NCBI GenBank assembly: GCA_002336915.1 | Contig: DDET01000062.1 | Location: forward strand, 1 to 39,730 | Origin: Bacteroidetes bacterium UBA1947 | Lineage (GTDB): Bacteria; Bacteroidota; Bacteroidia; Chitinophagales; Chitinophagaceae | DNA: 39,730 bases | Direction of reading: 5' to 3' | In this document: piece by piece, positions 7,065 through 16,446 of the stretch | Layout of the letters: each line of letters begins with the position of its first letter | Numbering within the stretch: the stretch's first letter is position 1 | The notes under the pieces: generated by a model | What the model saw: the letters and a program-made list of their open reading frames with translations, nothing else | Database searches by the model: none | What the model was told of the DNA's origin: nothing | Program-made: the position numbers and the translations under genes

Positions 7065-9287
7065 CTAGTTCCCATACTCACTCAGGAATTTGATGCGCAT
7101 CATTTGCAGTTGCTCTATGCTTACATCACGATCCTTAAACTCTTCATATGCATTTTCCAGGTTGTCGTCGTGGCTGCCGCGGAAGTAATCGAAGATATCT
7201 TCCTGCTCGTTCTCATCCAGTTCCTGTTCCAGTGTATAATCAAGGTTCAGCTTTGTGCCGCTGGCTACAATGGTTTCCATTTCCACCAGCAGGTCTTGCA
7301 GGCTCAGGTCTTTATTTTTCGCAATGGTTTCCAGTGGTATTTTCTTGTCAATGTTCTGGATAATGAACACCTTCATGCCGCTTTTGTTCACCACGCTCTT
7401 CATCACAAAATCGTCAGGCTTGGTAATGTCGTTCTCTTCCACATATTTAGCTATCAGCTCAATGAATTTTTTACCATAGCGCATGGCCTTTCCCTTGCTC
7501 ACACCCTGTATCTTTTCCAGTTCCTCCAGTGTGGTAGGGTAGTTGATGGCCATATCCTCCAGTGAGTTCTCCAGGAAGATAACGAATGGTGGAAGGTCTT
7601 TTTCCTTAGCCACCTGCCTGCGCAGGGTCTTCAACATGTCAAACAGTACAGGGTCCGATGTTGCCGTTTCGCCTTGTGTTACTTCTTCATCATCGTCCTG
7701 GTCTTCCTCGTACTGGTGGTTCATCGCCACCTTAATGGAATACGGTTTTTTCAGGAACTTCCGGCCCTTGTCGGTTATCTTCATCAGCCCATACTCTTCT
7801 ATGTCTTTACGCACCATACCTTCCAGCATCATCTGGCGGATAAGTGAGTTCCAGAAGTTAGCCTCCATGCCCATGACGATACCGGTGCCAAAGGACTTAA
7901 GCTTTTCGTGGCGGAAGGTATGTATCTGCGGGTTGGCCTTGCCAAGTATTATGTTTACAATATAGTCTATGCCAAAGCGCTCATCCAGTTCATTGATCGT
8001 GTCAAGAACTATTTTCACGCTGTCTTTAACGTCCAGTTTTTCTTTAGGATGCAGGCAGTTATCGCAGTGCCCGCAATTCTCTTGTTTGTATTCTTCACCA
8101 AAGTAATGCAGCAGTAAGCGGCGGCGGCATACACCACTTTCCACGTAAGCTACTGTTTCAGATATCAGCTGGGCACCCATTTCGCGTTCGCTCAATGGCT
8201 TGTCGCGCATCAGGTGTTCCAGTTTCTGTACATCCTTATGCGAGTAGTAGAGCAGGCACTTGCCTTCCAGCCCGTCGCGGCCGGCACGCCCGGTTTCCTG
8301 GTAGTAGTTCTCCAGCGACTTGGGCATGTTGAAGTGTATCACAAAGCGCACATCGGGCTTGTCTATACCCATCCCGAAAGCGATAGTGGCTACTATTACG
8401 TCCACTCCTTCCATCAGGAAGAGGTCTTGCCGTTGCGAACGCAGGGGCCCTTCCAGGCCCGCATGGTAGGCAACAGCGGTAATGCCGTTTGCCTGCAGCG
8501 TGCTGGCAAGTTCCTCGGTTGTTTTACGGTTGAGCGTATATATGATACCGCTCTTACCCTTCATGGAATGGATGAACTTCACAATGCTTTTCAGCGTTTG
8601 TTCTTTCTTTCCTTTCGGTACTATTTCATAGTACAGGTTGGGGCGGTTGAACGAGGATATGAATACATTCGGTTCACGCAGGCAAAGGTTCTTAACAATA
8701 TCATCCTGTACCTTAGGCGTAGCAGTTGCTGTAAGGGCTATAATAGGCAGCTCCGGGTTGATCTCGTTGATCATATCACGCAGCTTGCGGTATTCCGGGC
8801 GGAAATCATGTCCCCACTCAGATATACAATGCGCTTCATCCACAGCAACAAAAGAGATATTGATATCGGAGAAAAACGAGATATTCTCTTGTTTTGTAAG
8901 TGTTTCCGGGGCTACATACAGCATTTTGGTGCGGCCCTCCAGCAGGTCGCTCTTCACTTTTTTCTGTTGTGCCTTGCTAAGGGTGGAGTTGAGGAAGTGC
9001 GCCACATTCTCAATACTGCTGTAGCTGCGCATCAGGTCCACCTGGTTCTTCATCAGCGCTATCAGTGGCGATACTATGATGGCTACGCCCTCACTCAGTA
9101 TGGCCGGCAACTGGTAGCAAAGCGATTTGCCACCACCTGTGGGCATTATCACAAATGTGTCCTTACCGGCGAGAATACTTTTAATGATTGTTTCCTGTTC
9201 CCCCTTGAATCCGTCAAAGCCAAACTGCTCCTGAAGCTCTTTCTTTAAGTTCAATTTAGATTTCGCAGTAATATTACCTGCACCCAT
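7065..9287 (-). CDS. recQ: ATP-dependent DNA helicase RecQ
   Basis: A 740-residue 3'-5' helicase that acts on recombination and stalled-fork intermediates. Domains in order: superfamily 2 helicase core with Walker A PTGGGKS (residues 49-55), DEAH box (150-153), motif VI QETGRAGRDG (about 330-339); zinc-binding RecQ-Ct region with Cys387, Cys405, Cys408 and Cys411; winged helix (about 425-520); HRDC domain (about 545-620); and a C-terminal extension (620-740) with an acidic segment and a helix-turn-helix-like region. Length fits long Bacteroidota RecQ proteins. It is monocistronic, with a palindromic repeat at its stop and a terminator further down. Confidence 0.97.
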   Translation of the reverse strand: MGAGNITAKSKLNLKKELQEQFGFDGFKGEQETIIKSILAGKDTFVIMPTGGGKSLCYQLPAILSEGVAIIVSPLIALMKNQVDLMRSYSSIENVAHFLNSTLSKAQQKKVKSDLLEGRTKMLYVAPETLTKQENISFFSDINISFVAVDEAHCISEWGHDFRPEYRKLRDMINEINPELPIIALTATATPKVQDDIVKNLCLREPNVFISSFNRPNLYYEIVPKGKKEQTLKSIVKFIHSMKGKSGIIYTLNRKTTEELASTLQANGITAVAYHAGLEGPLRSQRQDLFLMEGVDVIVATIAFGMGIDKPDVRFVIHFNMPKSLENYYQETGRAGRDGLEGKCLLYYSHKDVQKLEHLMRDKPLSEREMGAQLISETVAYVESGVCRRRLLLHYFGEEYKQENCGHCDNCLHPKEKLDVKDSVKIVLDTINELDERFGIDYIVNIILGKANPQIHTFRHEKLKSFGTGIVMGMEANFWNSLIRQMMLEGMVRKDIEEYGLMKITDKGRKFLKKPYSIKVAMNHQYEEDQDDDEEVTQGETATSDPVLFDMLKTLRRQVAKEKDLPPFVIFLENSLEDMAINYPTTLEELEKIQGVSKGKAMRYGKKFIELIAKYVEENDITKPDDFVMKSVVNKSGMKVFIIQNIDKKIPLETIAKNKDLSLQDLLVEMETIVASGTKLNLDYTLEQELDENEQEDIFDYFRGSHDDNLENAYEEFKDRDVSIEQLQMMRIKFLSEYGN

Positions 9288-9544
9288 ATGTTTATTGTTT
9301 TACCTGGGTAAATGATCAAATCATCCGCAGATTTTTTTGAGATTTTGTAAGAAGCTTTTTAAAAAGGACTGCGAATTTACGACAGTTAAGTTAATTAAAC
9401 TAAAAGAAAGATGCAAGTAGCGTGAGAATATACCGCGATTAACTTTTACTAAAGGCTTATAGTGTCTTACCCGCAAAATACGGCCTCTTGCATAAAAACT
9501 ACATCAAATGTAACTAATAGTGGTATTTCAATTAGGTAAATGTG

Positions 9545-9552
9545 TATTTTTG
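9545..9552 (+). promoter_or_regulatory. Promoter -7 box of the T9SS cargo gene
   Basis: TATTTTTG matches TAnnTTTG and ends 15 nt before the ATG at 9568. The 280-bp space between it and recQ shows no other clear element. Confidence 0.5.
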
Positions 9553-9567
9553 TTAAAGTAATCTAAA

Positions 9568-12507
9568 ATGTATCATATGATAAAAGGAATTACCCGCCGT
9601 TTCTTAATTCTGTTTGTTTTCTTAACGGGTATCACGCTAAGCACGGCATTGCATGCTCAAACGCTTGAGGAAGTGAACTTTGACAGCCTTGGCCATTGGG
9701 GCATCAATACCTACGTTACCGATATAAACGATTCGGGTTTTATATGCGGCACTTACGATTCCGCCGGTATCACGGCAGGCTTTGTAATAAATAACGAAGG
9801 GATGATCCACAGGTTCATAGCCGCCCCGGGCAGCAGCTACGAAGCTATGTCCATAAATAATAACCATACGGTGCTTTTAAAAAGGACCACAGGTGCAACG
9901 ATTGCCGTTTACAAAGCTTATTACATTGCATATGCGCAGAGCTATGGCACGCCCGTAGCAGTGGGCAATGTGCAGCAGCCCAACGCAGTTCCCCTGGGTA
10001 TCAACAAGTATAACGACATAGCAGGTTATTATCCCGGTGGCAGCTCGCGCTGGCTTTTTGTGCTCCATGACAGCATTACGCCTAACCCCTGTCCTACATG
10101 GGATGCAAACAGGTGGTCTGTAGGGCCTACCTATTATAACACTTATGGTTTTGGCATCAATGACAACAATATCGTATGCGGCTACTACATTGATGCGCCC
10201 AATGAGAAGCCGCTCATTTATGATGAGATAACCGGCGGGTTCACTACCCTGAATACATCATTTACCAAAATGCACCCCTACGATATCAACAACAATAACA
10301 TAATGGTGGGAGAATACCAGCAAGCCAACGGATTTTATATGGCCTTCTGGGCCCAGGTGAATGCGCCGAATATGACCTTCCATACTATGAACACATTATT
10401 CACGGCCACCAATATCCAATCGAAAGCAAGCGGTGTTAACAATAAAGGCGAGATCGTGGGCTCATACCTGCACCCGGCCACCGGCAAATGGGTAGGTTTT
10501 ATCTACAGGCCAAACATTACACAATACCGCTTGCCCGGTTACAACATCAGCAAACATACATGGGCACTTAAAAATACATCGAATGCAGCTGCTAACGGGG
10601 TATGGACTAATAACTACTATGGCAACTTTAATTATTATTCCGTTGATCCGTATTATCCCGCTATCAACTCGCCTATTCTTGATGCCTACGACCAGGCCCA
10701 GGCACCGCAACTCGCTACCATACCTTACCTGAATAAAATATGTGCCGACTGGGGAGCCTTTGCGGCTGAGGTGGATACAACACACCTGTTGAACAATGCA
10801 AACCCCGTGGCCCGGCAGCGGTACCAGAACGTGTGGCGGCATTTTGCATTTTCACGCTGGTTAAGTTCGGCAGCATATGTCAGCCTTAACTTCCCCGGTA
10901 TCTGTTATGGATTCTCATTTACCAGCCTGTTACGGTATGCAAAAGATTCCACCTTACACGATTGGTTTGGCATGCCTTACCAGGCTACTTTGTCTTCTTA
11001 TACACAATCCAGCTCAAATGAGATACGGGCCATCACCAGGACTTATTTGAAGCAGTTTGATGCCACTCAAACTAATTTCCAGCCCGATACCCGCAAATGG
11101 ATAAAACCATGGAACGGCCTCTACAGGTTAAAGAATACCTACCAGGATGAAGATTCGGTTCGCAGAAATCCGCGCGCCGTATATATACGGTTGAAAGATC
11201 CAAATCCTAATCCGCCGCCCACTTATAAATACGGTTATCACTCTATCCTTCCATACAAGATACACACTCCCCAGATATTTCCCTTCGATGATGGGGCCGG
11301 GAACAAAGCCTATGATACGATGTTCGTCTATGATTCCAATTTCCCGCTCGATACGTCGCAGCACTTTGTTGTTGACGCTACAAGCATCTATGCACCCAAT
11401 GACTCAGCAAGGGATACCAGTTATACCGACCTGAGCGAGCTTGTGTTCAACGAAGCAGGGGTAAAACAGATATTGCGCGACAAGCACTCGCAGCTTAAAG
11501 CCACCAATATGGATGAAGATTCATTGATAAGGGTGAGCATAGGCCCGGAGGCCTTCTATGCGGGTATAAACCCCACAGGGCAGGTGAACTATGGCCCCAC
11601 AGGCTACACCAATACGACTACGGATTATGTGGCGATGGAAGGAAAAGCGCAATTTCTGGACCACCCGCCATTTCACCAGATGGATTCGAGCGCCAGTACG
11701 GTCATCAACCTGCAAAGCTACAATTACACCGATAGTGTGATGCTGTGGAGCCAAAGCAACCAGCACCGTATAATGGGCATATCAAGGCTGGCATTGCCTG
11801 CTGAGGCGGACAATACAACGGTAAAGAACCATCTGATCACCTATGGCACACACGATGCTGTCAATAAAACGCTGAACTGCTACCTGGATGAAATGTCAAG
11901 CGACTTTAATAACGGTGTGAACATAATGGTGCACAATCTTGGTGTAGTGCAGGGCGATTCGCTGCTCACTGAAAATCCATCGCAGTATGTATATAAGGTA
12001 ACTAAGCTAACGCCAGGTAACACAACGTATGACCTCTGGATATATACCGCCGGTAATGACAGCGTTCGCCAGTTCATCAACAACGGCATCACTTTAACAG
12101 GCAATACTTCGCACACCATCGTTCCCTTCTACGACGGGCCAAACGGTACGCAGACAGTTGTATTTGTTGACCAGGGCATGGATGGCAGCTTTGAGGATAC
12201 TTTATTTATCACTTATGTGCCCGTTGAACTGAATGAAGTAAAGCATAATGCGGACTATATTAAGGTGTATCCCAACCCTGTACAGAAGCAATTGTCTCTA
12301 AGCATCAACAGGCCACAACAGGGTACGTATACCGTGTCTTTGCTTGATGTGCTGGGCAGGGAAGTGTACAGGCAGCAGATGGCATTTAAGGCAGGCAATG
12401 ACGTACAGCAAATACCTATGGCTACATTGGCACAAGGCGCCTACTTCATCCGCATAGCCGATGATAAGGGCAGGAACATCTACATGGAAAAGATCTTGAA
12501 GCAGTAA
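9568..12507 (+). CDS. T9SS cargo protein with HAF-like repeats and a possible papain-like domain
   Basis: A 979-residue exported protein. The signal peptide spans about residues 1-30, ending ALHAQ; an internal ATG at 9577 is an alternative start. Residues 35-320 hold repeats of the form INDxGxICGxY / INNNxxVGEY, like HAF-type propeller repeats. The middle part has GICYGFSFTSLLRY (Cys446), GYHSILPYKI (His558) and VYDSNFP (Asp589). This order and spacing is reminiscent of secreted papain-like cysteine peptidase domains (CYGMS / HAV / YDxNxP). The C-terminus (about 905-979, VYPNPVQKQL ... GAYFIRI ... KILKQ) is a type A T9SS sorting domain, which directs export through the outer membrane and removal or anchoring. 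Peptidase activity is inference. Confidence 0.9.
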   Translation: MYHMIKGITRRFLILFVFLTGITLSTALHAQTLEEVNFDSLGHWGINTYVTDINDSGFICGTYDSAGITAGFVINNEGMIHRFIAAPGSSYEAMSINNNHTVLLKRTTGATIAVYKAYYIAYAQSYGTPVAVGNVQQPNAVPLGINKYNDIAGYYPGGSSRWLFVLHDSITPNPCPTWDANRWSVGPTYYNTYGFGINDNNIVCGYYIDAPNEKPLIYDEITGGFTTLNTSFTKMHPYDINNNNIMVGEYQQANGFYMAFWAQVNAPNMTFHTMNTLFTATNIQSKASGVNNKGEIVGSYLHPATGKWVGFIYRPNITQYRLPGYNISKHTWALKNTSNAAANGVWTNNYYGNFNYYSVDPYYPAINSPILDAYDQAQAPQLATIPYLNKICADWGAFAAEVDTTHLLNNANPVARQRYQNVWRHFAFSRWLSSAAYVSLNFPGICYGFSFTSLLRYAKDSTLHDWFGMPYQATLSSYTQSSSNEIRAITRTYLKQFDATQTNFQPDTRKWIKPWNGLYRLKNTYQDEDSVRRNPRAVYIRLKDPNPNPPPTYKYGYHSILPYKIHTPQIFPFDDGAGNKAYDTMFVYDSNFPLDTSQHFVVDATSIYAPNDSARDTSYTDLSELVFNEAGVKQILRDKHSQLKATNMDEDSLIRVSIGPEAFYAGINPTGQVNYGPTGYTNTTTDYVAMEGKAQFLDHPPFHQMDSSASTVINLQSYNYTDSVMLWSQSNQHRIMGISRLALPAEADNTTVKNHLITYGTHDAVNKTLNCYLDEMSSDFNNGVNIMVHNLGVVQGDSLLTENPSQYVYKVTKLTPGNTTYDLWIYTAGNDSVRQFINNGITLTGNTSHTIVPFYDGPNGTQTVVFVDQGMDGSFEDTLFITYVPVELNEVKHNADYIKVYPNPVQKQLSLSINRPQQGTYTVSLLDVLGREVYRQQMAFKAGNDVQQIPMATLAQGAYFIRIADDKGRNIYMEKILKQ

Positions 12508-12528
12508 ATTGGTTTTACAAAAAAGAAA

Positions 12529-12557
12529 AAGCTTCCCGCTTTACGGGAGGCTTTTTT
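12529..12557 (+). terminator. Terminator after the T9SS cargo gene
   Basis: AAGCTTCCCG pairs with CGGGAGGCTT (one G-T pair) across CTTTA, followed by TTTTTT. It lies 22 bp after the stop. Confidence 0.9.
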
Positions 12558-12561
12558 ATAA

Positions 12562-12610
12562 GGTAGCGCCAGTACGTTTTCCGCCGCCAGGCGCGTCATG
12601 CTGAGCAAGC
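12562..12610 (+). repeat. Dispersed GGTAGCGTCAG repeat, copy B
   Basis: Begins GGTAGCGCCAGTACG, has a C/G-rich middle, then CAGGCGCGT and TGAGCAAG, matching copy A from end to end with substitutions. It lies between two convergent genes rather than at a stop codon. Confidence 0.55.
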
Positions 12611-12614
12611 GTGT

Positions 12615-13163
12615 TTAAGAAATCTTCCACAGCGGCTTGGCCTTCAGCACCTTCTTATAAATAGGACAGTCGCTTGCATGTGCCCCGGGCAGTATCCCTA
12701 TGCTCATCAGGAATTCATTCACAATTTCACCACCTGTAAAGCGGAATGTCTTTTTGAACAGCTTTACCCATTCATCTTTCGTTTTGGGGTGATGGTGCTC
12801 CAACCATTTTTCGAAGGAGCCATGCTCTTTTTGCAATTGCAAAATGGTTTTAGCGTTTTCTATCGCCGCGTTTATCTTCAGCTTGTTGCGGATAATGCCG
12901 GGATCAGCCATTAGTCGCTCGCGGTCTTTTTCGGTATACGCGGCTACTTTCTTTATGTGGAAGTTGTGGTAAGCCTTTCTGAATGTTGCTTCTTTTTTCA
13001 ATATCGTTTCCCAGCTTAAGCCTGCCTGGTTTATCTCGAGGATCAGTCTGCAAAACAGTTCGTTATCATCATGTATAGGAAAACCGTATTGCGTATCGTG
13101 GTAAGGCTTGTGGATCGCCTTTTTCTCCGCCGACATATGTTCTATAGCGCTGCAGTATGACAT
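12615..13163 (-). CDS. tag: DNA-3-methyladenine glycosylase I
   Basis: A 182-residue base-excision enzyme that removes 3-methyladenine from alkylated DNA. It shows the family signatures: Cys4 near the N-terminus, PYHDTQYG with His22, LEINQAGLSWETILKK with Glu44 in the position of the E. coli catalytic-pocket acid, and the C-terminal HASDC (His162, Cys166). Cys4, His22, His162 and Cys166 match the four zinc ligands of E. coli Tag. The gene starts 17 nt after the deoxynucleoside kinase stop, so it is the last gene of the folK-dNK-tag operon. Confidence 0.95.
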   Translation of the reverse strand: MSYCSAIEHMSAEKKAIHKPYHDTQYGFPIHDDNELFCRLILEINQAGLSWETILKKEATFRKAYHNFHIKKVAAYTEKDRERLMADPGIIRNKLKINAAIENAKTILQLQKEHGSFEKWLEHHHPKTKDEWVKLFKKTFRFTGGEIVNEFLMSIGILPGAHASDCPIYKKVLKAKPLWKIS

Positions 13164-13180
13164 ATTGGTTTTGGTAATAA

Positions 13181-13810
13181 TTACTCGATAGACAAGTAAT
13201 GCGTTTTGAAATCGTAGTCTTTTTCAATGAACTCAACGAGTTGTGTAAAGTGATGCGGCTTTTCTATAAAGTCCACATTTGTCATATCAATGGTTAGCGT
13301 TTTGTTTATTTCCCGCTTCAGGTATTGGTTGTATACCTCCTGCACATTATGCAGGTATTCGCCCGATATGTTTTGCTCGTAGCTGCGCCCGCGTTTCCTG
13401 ATGTTAGCCTGCAGGCTGGGGATGGGCGCATGCAGGTATATCAGCAGATCGGGTGGGGGCAGGTGCATATCTACTATGTCAAATAGTTTTTGGAACAGGT
13501 CATACTCCTCGTCTTTAAGGTTCACCCGGCCAAATAGCTTACTCTTGGTAAATATGTAATCGGACACTATTCCCTGTTGGAACAGGTCCTGGTTCAGCAG
13601 CAATTGTTTCAGTTGCTTATACCTGTCGGCAAGAAAAGACAGCTCCAGCGGGAAGGCATAGCGTTCTGCATCCTGGTAGAATTTTGGCAGGAAGTTATTG
13701 TCGGCAAATTCTTCGAGTATAAGCCGCGCATCATAATGCTGTGCCAGCAAGGTAGCCAGTGTGCTTTTGCCGGAGCCTATATTGCCTTCTATTGCAATGT
13801 AACGGTACAT
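13181..13810 (-). CDS. Deoxynucleoside kinase
   Basis: A 209-residue kinase that phosphorylates deoxynucleosides for nucleotide salvage. Visible: P-loop GNIGSGKST (residues 9-17), LEEFADNNFLPKFY (substrate-binding glutamate region), the DRYKQLKQ helix with the DR motif, and the LID-like segment RKRGRSYEQNIS. It is most like the dGK/dAK type of Bacteria and Bacteroidota; the exact substrate cannot be read here. A TATCTTTA element lies 9 nt upstream of the ATG. It is in one operon between folK and tag. Confidence 0.93.
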   Translation of the reverse strand: MYRYIAIEGNIGSGKSTLATLLAQHYDARLILEEFADNNFLPKFYQDAERYAFPLELSFLADRYKQLKQLLLNQDLFQQGIVSDYIFTKSKLFGRVNLKDEEYDLFQKLFDIVDMHLPPPDLLIYLHAPIPSLQANIRKRGRSYEQNISGEYLHNVQEVYNQYLKREINKTLTIDMTNVDFIEKPHHFTQLVEFIEKDYDFKTHYLSIE

Positions 13811-13876
13811 AAGGGGCGATAAAGATAGCAGCCGCCCGCAGAAAATAGAGCATGCCGGGACAAAATGTGGATATCT

Positions 13877-14359
13877 CTAGCTCTTTTTTCTTACTTCAAG
13901 AGGGTCGCTGCACTCGTCTAGCAGTTGCTTCACCGTTTTGTGGAACACCGGGTGTATTAAGTCCGCGGCTATCTCAACCAGCGGCACAAGGGCAAATCGG
14001 CGCTCCTGCACATAAGGGTGGGGGACCCTAAGCCCGGGCATATCAATTATTTCTCCGTTATAAAATAATATATCAATATCCAGTGTCCGTTGTCCCCACT
14101 TCACTTCTCTTTGCCTGCCCAGTTCCTGTTCTATAGCTTGTGTTTGCTGTAGCAGGGAGGCGGGACTTAGGTCAGTGCTGAGGCATAAAGCCATATTCAA
14201 AAAGTCAGGCTGTTCTTCCAGTCCCCATGCTGCAGTTTCATATATAGCCGACTTTAGGGCTATGTTTCCACACCGTTCCTGCAGCAGTTCCATAGCACTT
14301 TCCAGCCATGTCTCGCGCATGCCCTCATTACTGCCCAATAGTAAGTACACCTTATTCAT
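13877..14359 (-). CDS. folK: 2-amino-4-hydroxy-6-hydroxymethyldihydropteridine diphosphokinase
   Basis: A 160-residue HPPK, which transfers pyrophosphate from ATP to the pterin in folate synthesis. The N-terminal LLLGSNEG, the middle region ETAAWGLEEQPDFLNMAL, and the signature GQRTLDIDILFYNGEI with PHPYVQERRFALVPLVEIA are all present. The length is normal. It is the first gene of a minus-strand operon with the deoxynucleoside kinase (66-bp gap) and tag. A TATCTTTA element lies 7 nt before the ATG. It is divergent from sppA. Confidence 0.96.
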   Translation of the reverse strand: MNKVYLLLGSNEGMRETWLESAMELLQERCGNIALKSAIYETAAWGLEEQPDFLNMALCLSTDLSPASLLQQTQAIEQELGRQREVKWGQRTLDIDILFYNGEIIDMPGLRVPHPYVQERRFALVPLVEIAADLIHPVFHKTVKQLLDECSDPLEVRKKS

Positions 14360-14392
14360 CAGGCCATAAAGATATGCGCGGCATTTAATTAA

Positions 14393-14440
14393 TCAACTAT
14401 TCAACAGGTCAACTATTCAACAGGTCAACTGATCAACTAA
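14393..14440. repeat. Tandem 16-bp repeat in the folK-sppA intergenic region
   Basis: TCAACTATTCAACAGG occurs twice back to back (14393-14408 and 14409-14424), followed by a degenerate third copy (TCAACTGATCAACTAAC). It lies in the 175-bp divergent region, about 70-95 bp upstream of the sppA promoter box. Confidence 0.85.
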
Positions 14441-14509
14441 CCTGGGCATTCACCTGCTAAATCCCCCCTGTTTACCGAATTATGCATTAATTTGTTGTTA
14501 GAGGCATTG

Positions 14510-14517
14510 TATCTTTG
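14510..14517 (+). promoter_or_regulatory. Promoter -7 box of sppA
   Basis: TATCTTTG matches TAnnTTTG. A TTTG at 14491-14494 lies at the right distance for the -33 element. The box ends 17 nt before the ATG. Confidence 0.65.
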
Positions 14518-14534
14518 CCCATAATTACAACAAT

Positions 14535-16319
14535 ATGAAGCAGTTTTTTAAGATGTTCTTTGCCTCTTTGCTGGCTATGGTAGTGGCAGGCGTCATTGTT
14601 ATAGGCCTGGTTATCGGTTCTATAGTTAGTATGATATCCAAAGTATCTTCCAACGAGGGCGACAATAAGTTGAAACCCAATTCGGTATTAGTGATAGACC
14701 TGGGCAAGCACATGCACGAGCAGGGCGAAAGCAATTCGCTTGCCGCATTCAGCTCGGATATATCGTATAATGCGGGCCTTTACGATGCCGTAAAAGCTAT
14801 TGCACATGCCAAATCCGACAATAATGTAAAAGGCATACTGGTTAAATTAACCCCATCGCCCAATGGCTGGGCTACTATGCAGCAACTGCGTTATGCCCTG
14901 GTCGATTTTAAGACCAGCGGTAAATTCATGTATGCTTATGGCGAGGACATAACACAGGGTGGCTATTACATAGCATCAGCTGCCGATAGCGTATACCTGA
15001 ACCCGGTAGGTGGTTTCGACCTGAAAGGGTTTGCAACCGTTATGCCATTCTTCAAGGGTACACTCGACAAACTGGAACTGAAACCGGAAATATTTTATGC
15101 GGGTAAATTCAAAAGCGCGACTGAACCTTTCCGCGCTGAAAAAATGAGCGAACCGAACAAGATACAGGTGACACAGTACCTGCACGGTTTCTGGAGCGAG
15201 TTCTTAACTGCCGCTGTACAGCATACACATTCCGATACGGCCTCTGTTGCAGCTTTGGCAAATACCGGTGCTATTCAATTCCCTGCCGATGCCCTGAAAT
15301 ATAGGCTGGTAGATGGCTTGCTGTATTGGGACCAGGTGGAGCAACGCCTGAGAAGCAAGACAGGCACTGCCGAAAAAGACGATGTAAAATACGTGACCAT
15401 AGATGAATACACTGAGACCGTTAAGAGAGAGCGCAAATTAAACGAGACCAAAATAGCGGTGCTGTTTGCGGAGGGTAGTATAGTAGACGGGGAGCAGAAC
15501 GGCGACTATGAGATCGCATCTAAGACAATGGCAGAGAACATACGCAAAATAGCTAAGAACGATAAAATAAAAGCAGTAGTGCTGCGTGTCAATTCTCCGG
15601 GCGGCAGTGCCCTTGCATCGGAAGTGATATTGCGTGAGCTGCAGCTCTTGAAGAAAAAGAAACCGCTCATCGTTTCTATGGGTGACTATGCTGCATCGGG
15701 CGGTTATTATATAGCCTGCCAGGCCGATAGCATCTTTGCAATGCCTAATACTATTACCGGTAGCATAGGTGTATTCAGCATGTTGTTTAGCACCGAAGAC
15801 CTGATGAAGAACAAACTGGGCGTCACCTTCGATGGTGTAAAGACCGGCCCTTATGCCGACTTCCCAAGTACTACACGCACCCTGACCGCCGATGAAGGTG
15901 CACGCATGCAAAACTCTGTTGACAATATATATGGCATTTTTAAGGGTAGGGTAGCCGCAGGCCGTAAAATAAGCGTAGCCGATGTGGATAGCATTGCTCA
16001 AGGTCGTGTATGGCTGGGATCTGATGCGCTTGCCATACACCTTGTAGATGGCATTGGCAACCTCGACCGCGCAATAAAAAGCGCAGCCACCATGGCCAAA
16101 GTGAGCGACTACCAGGTAACTACTTACCCTGAGCCGGTTGATAAATTTGAAAGCCTGATGCGCAAGATCAAAGGCAACACCGCTGCATCTGCCGCTGTAC
16201 AAAGCGCCATCAAAGGTGAGCTAGGCGAAGAATACGAATGGTATAGCAAAATAAGGGACCTTCGCTCCATGAATGGCAAGGCCATGATGCAGCTTCCCTA
16301 TAACATCAGCATTAAGTAA
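14535..16319 (+). CDS. sppA: Signal peptide peptidase SppA, long form
   Basis: A 594-residue membrane-bound serine protease of the 67-kDa type, which clears cleaved signal peptides. An N-terminal membrane segment (about 8-33) is followed by two tandem Clp-like repeats. The N-terminal repeat supplies the general-base lysine in GKFKSATEPF (Lys193), and the C-terminal repeat supplies the nucleophile in DYAASGGYYIA (Ser388). The Lys-Ser spacing is close to that of E. coli SppA (209 and 409). ITGSIGVF follows as in the family. It is monocistronic, with a promoter box upstream and a strong terminator downstream. Confidence 0.96.
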   Translation: MKQFFKMFFASLLAMVVAGVIVIGLVIGSIVSMISKVSSNEGDNKLKPNSVLVIDLGKHMHEQGESNSLAAFSSDISYNAGLYDAVKAIAHAKSDNNVKGILVKLTPSPNGWATMQQLRYALVDFKTSGKFMYAYGEDITQGGYYIASAADSVYLNPVGGFDLKGFATVMPFFKGTLDKLELKPEIFYAGKFKSATEPFRAEKMSEPNKIQVTQYLHGFWSEFLTAAVQHTHSDTASVAALANTGAIQFPADALKYRLVDGLLYWDQVEQRLRSKTGTAEKDDVKYVTIDEYTETVKRERKLNETKIAVLFAEGSIVDGEQNGDYEIASKTMAENIRKIAKNDKIKAVVLRVNSPGGSALASEVILRELQLLKKKKPLIVSMGDYAASGGYYIACQADSIFAMPNTITGSIGVFSMLFSTEDLMKNKLGVTFDGVKTGPYADFPSTTRTLTADEGARMQNSVDNIYGIFKGRVAAGRKISVADVDSIAQGRVWLGSDALAIHLVDGIGNLDRAIKSAATMAKVSDYQVTTYPEPVDKFESLMRKIKGNTAASAAVQSAIKGELGEEYEWYSKIRDLRSMNGKAMMQLPYNISIK

Positions 16320-16342
16320 GACTTTTTAAAACTCATCCATAC

Positions 16343-16371
16343 ATCCCCCGGCTAGCCGGGGGATTTTTTTT
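16343..16371 (+). terminator. Terminator after sppA
   Basis: ATCCCCCGGC and its exact complement, separated by TA, are followed by eight T residues. It lies 23 bp past the sppA stop. Confidence 0.92.
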
Positions 16372-16446
16372 GTGCTGTTGAAAACCATAATTCAAAAGCT
16401 GCCGTATCTGTTATGGAAACCATCATTAAACACAAAAAGCAATTTT

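Noticed and set aside
8214..9248. 344-residue open frame antisense to recQ
   Set aside because: It lies wholly inside recQ, which has all helicase motifs; the antisense product shows no family signature and is a codon-bias shadow.
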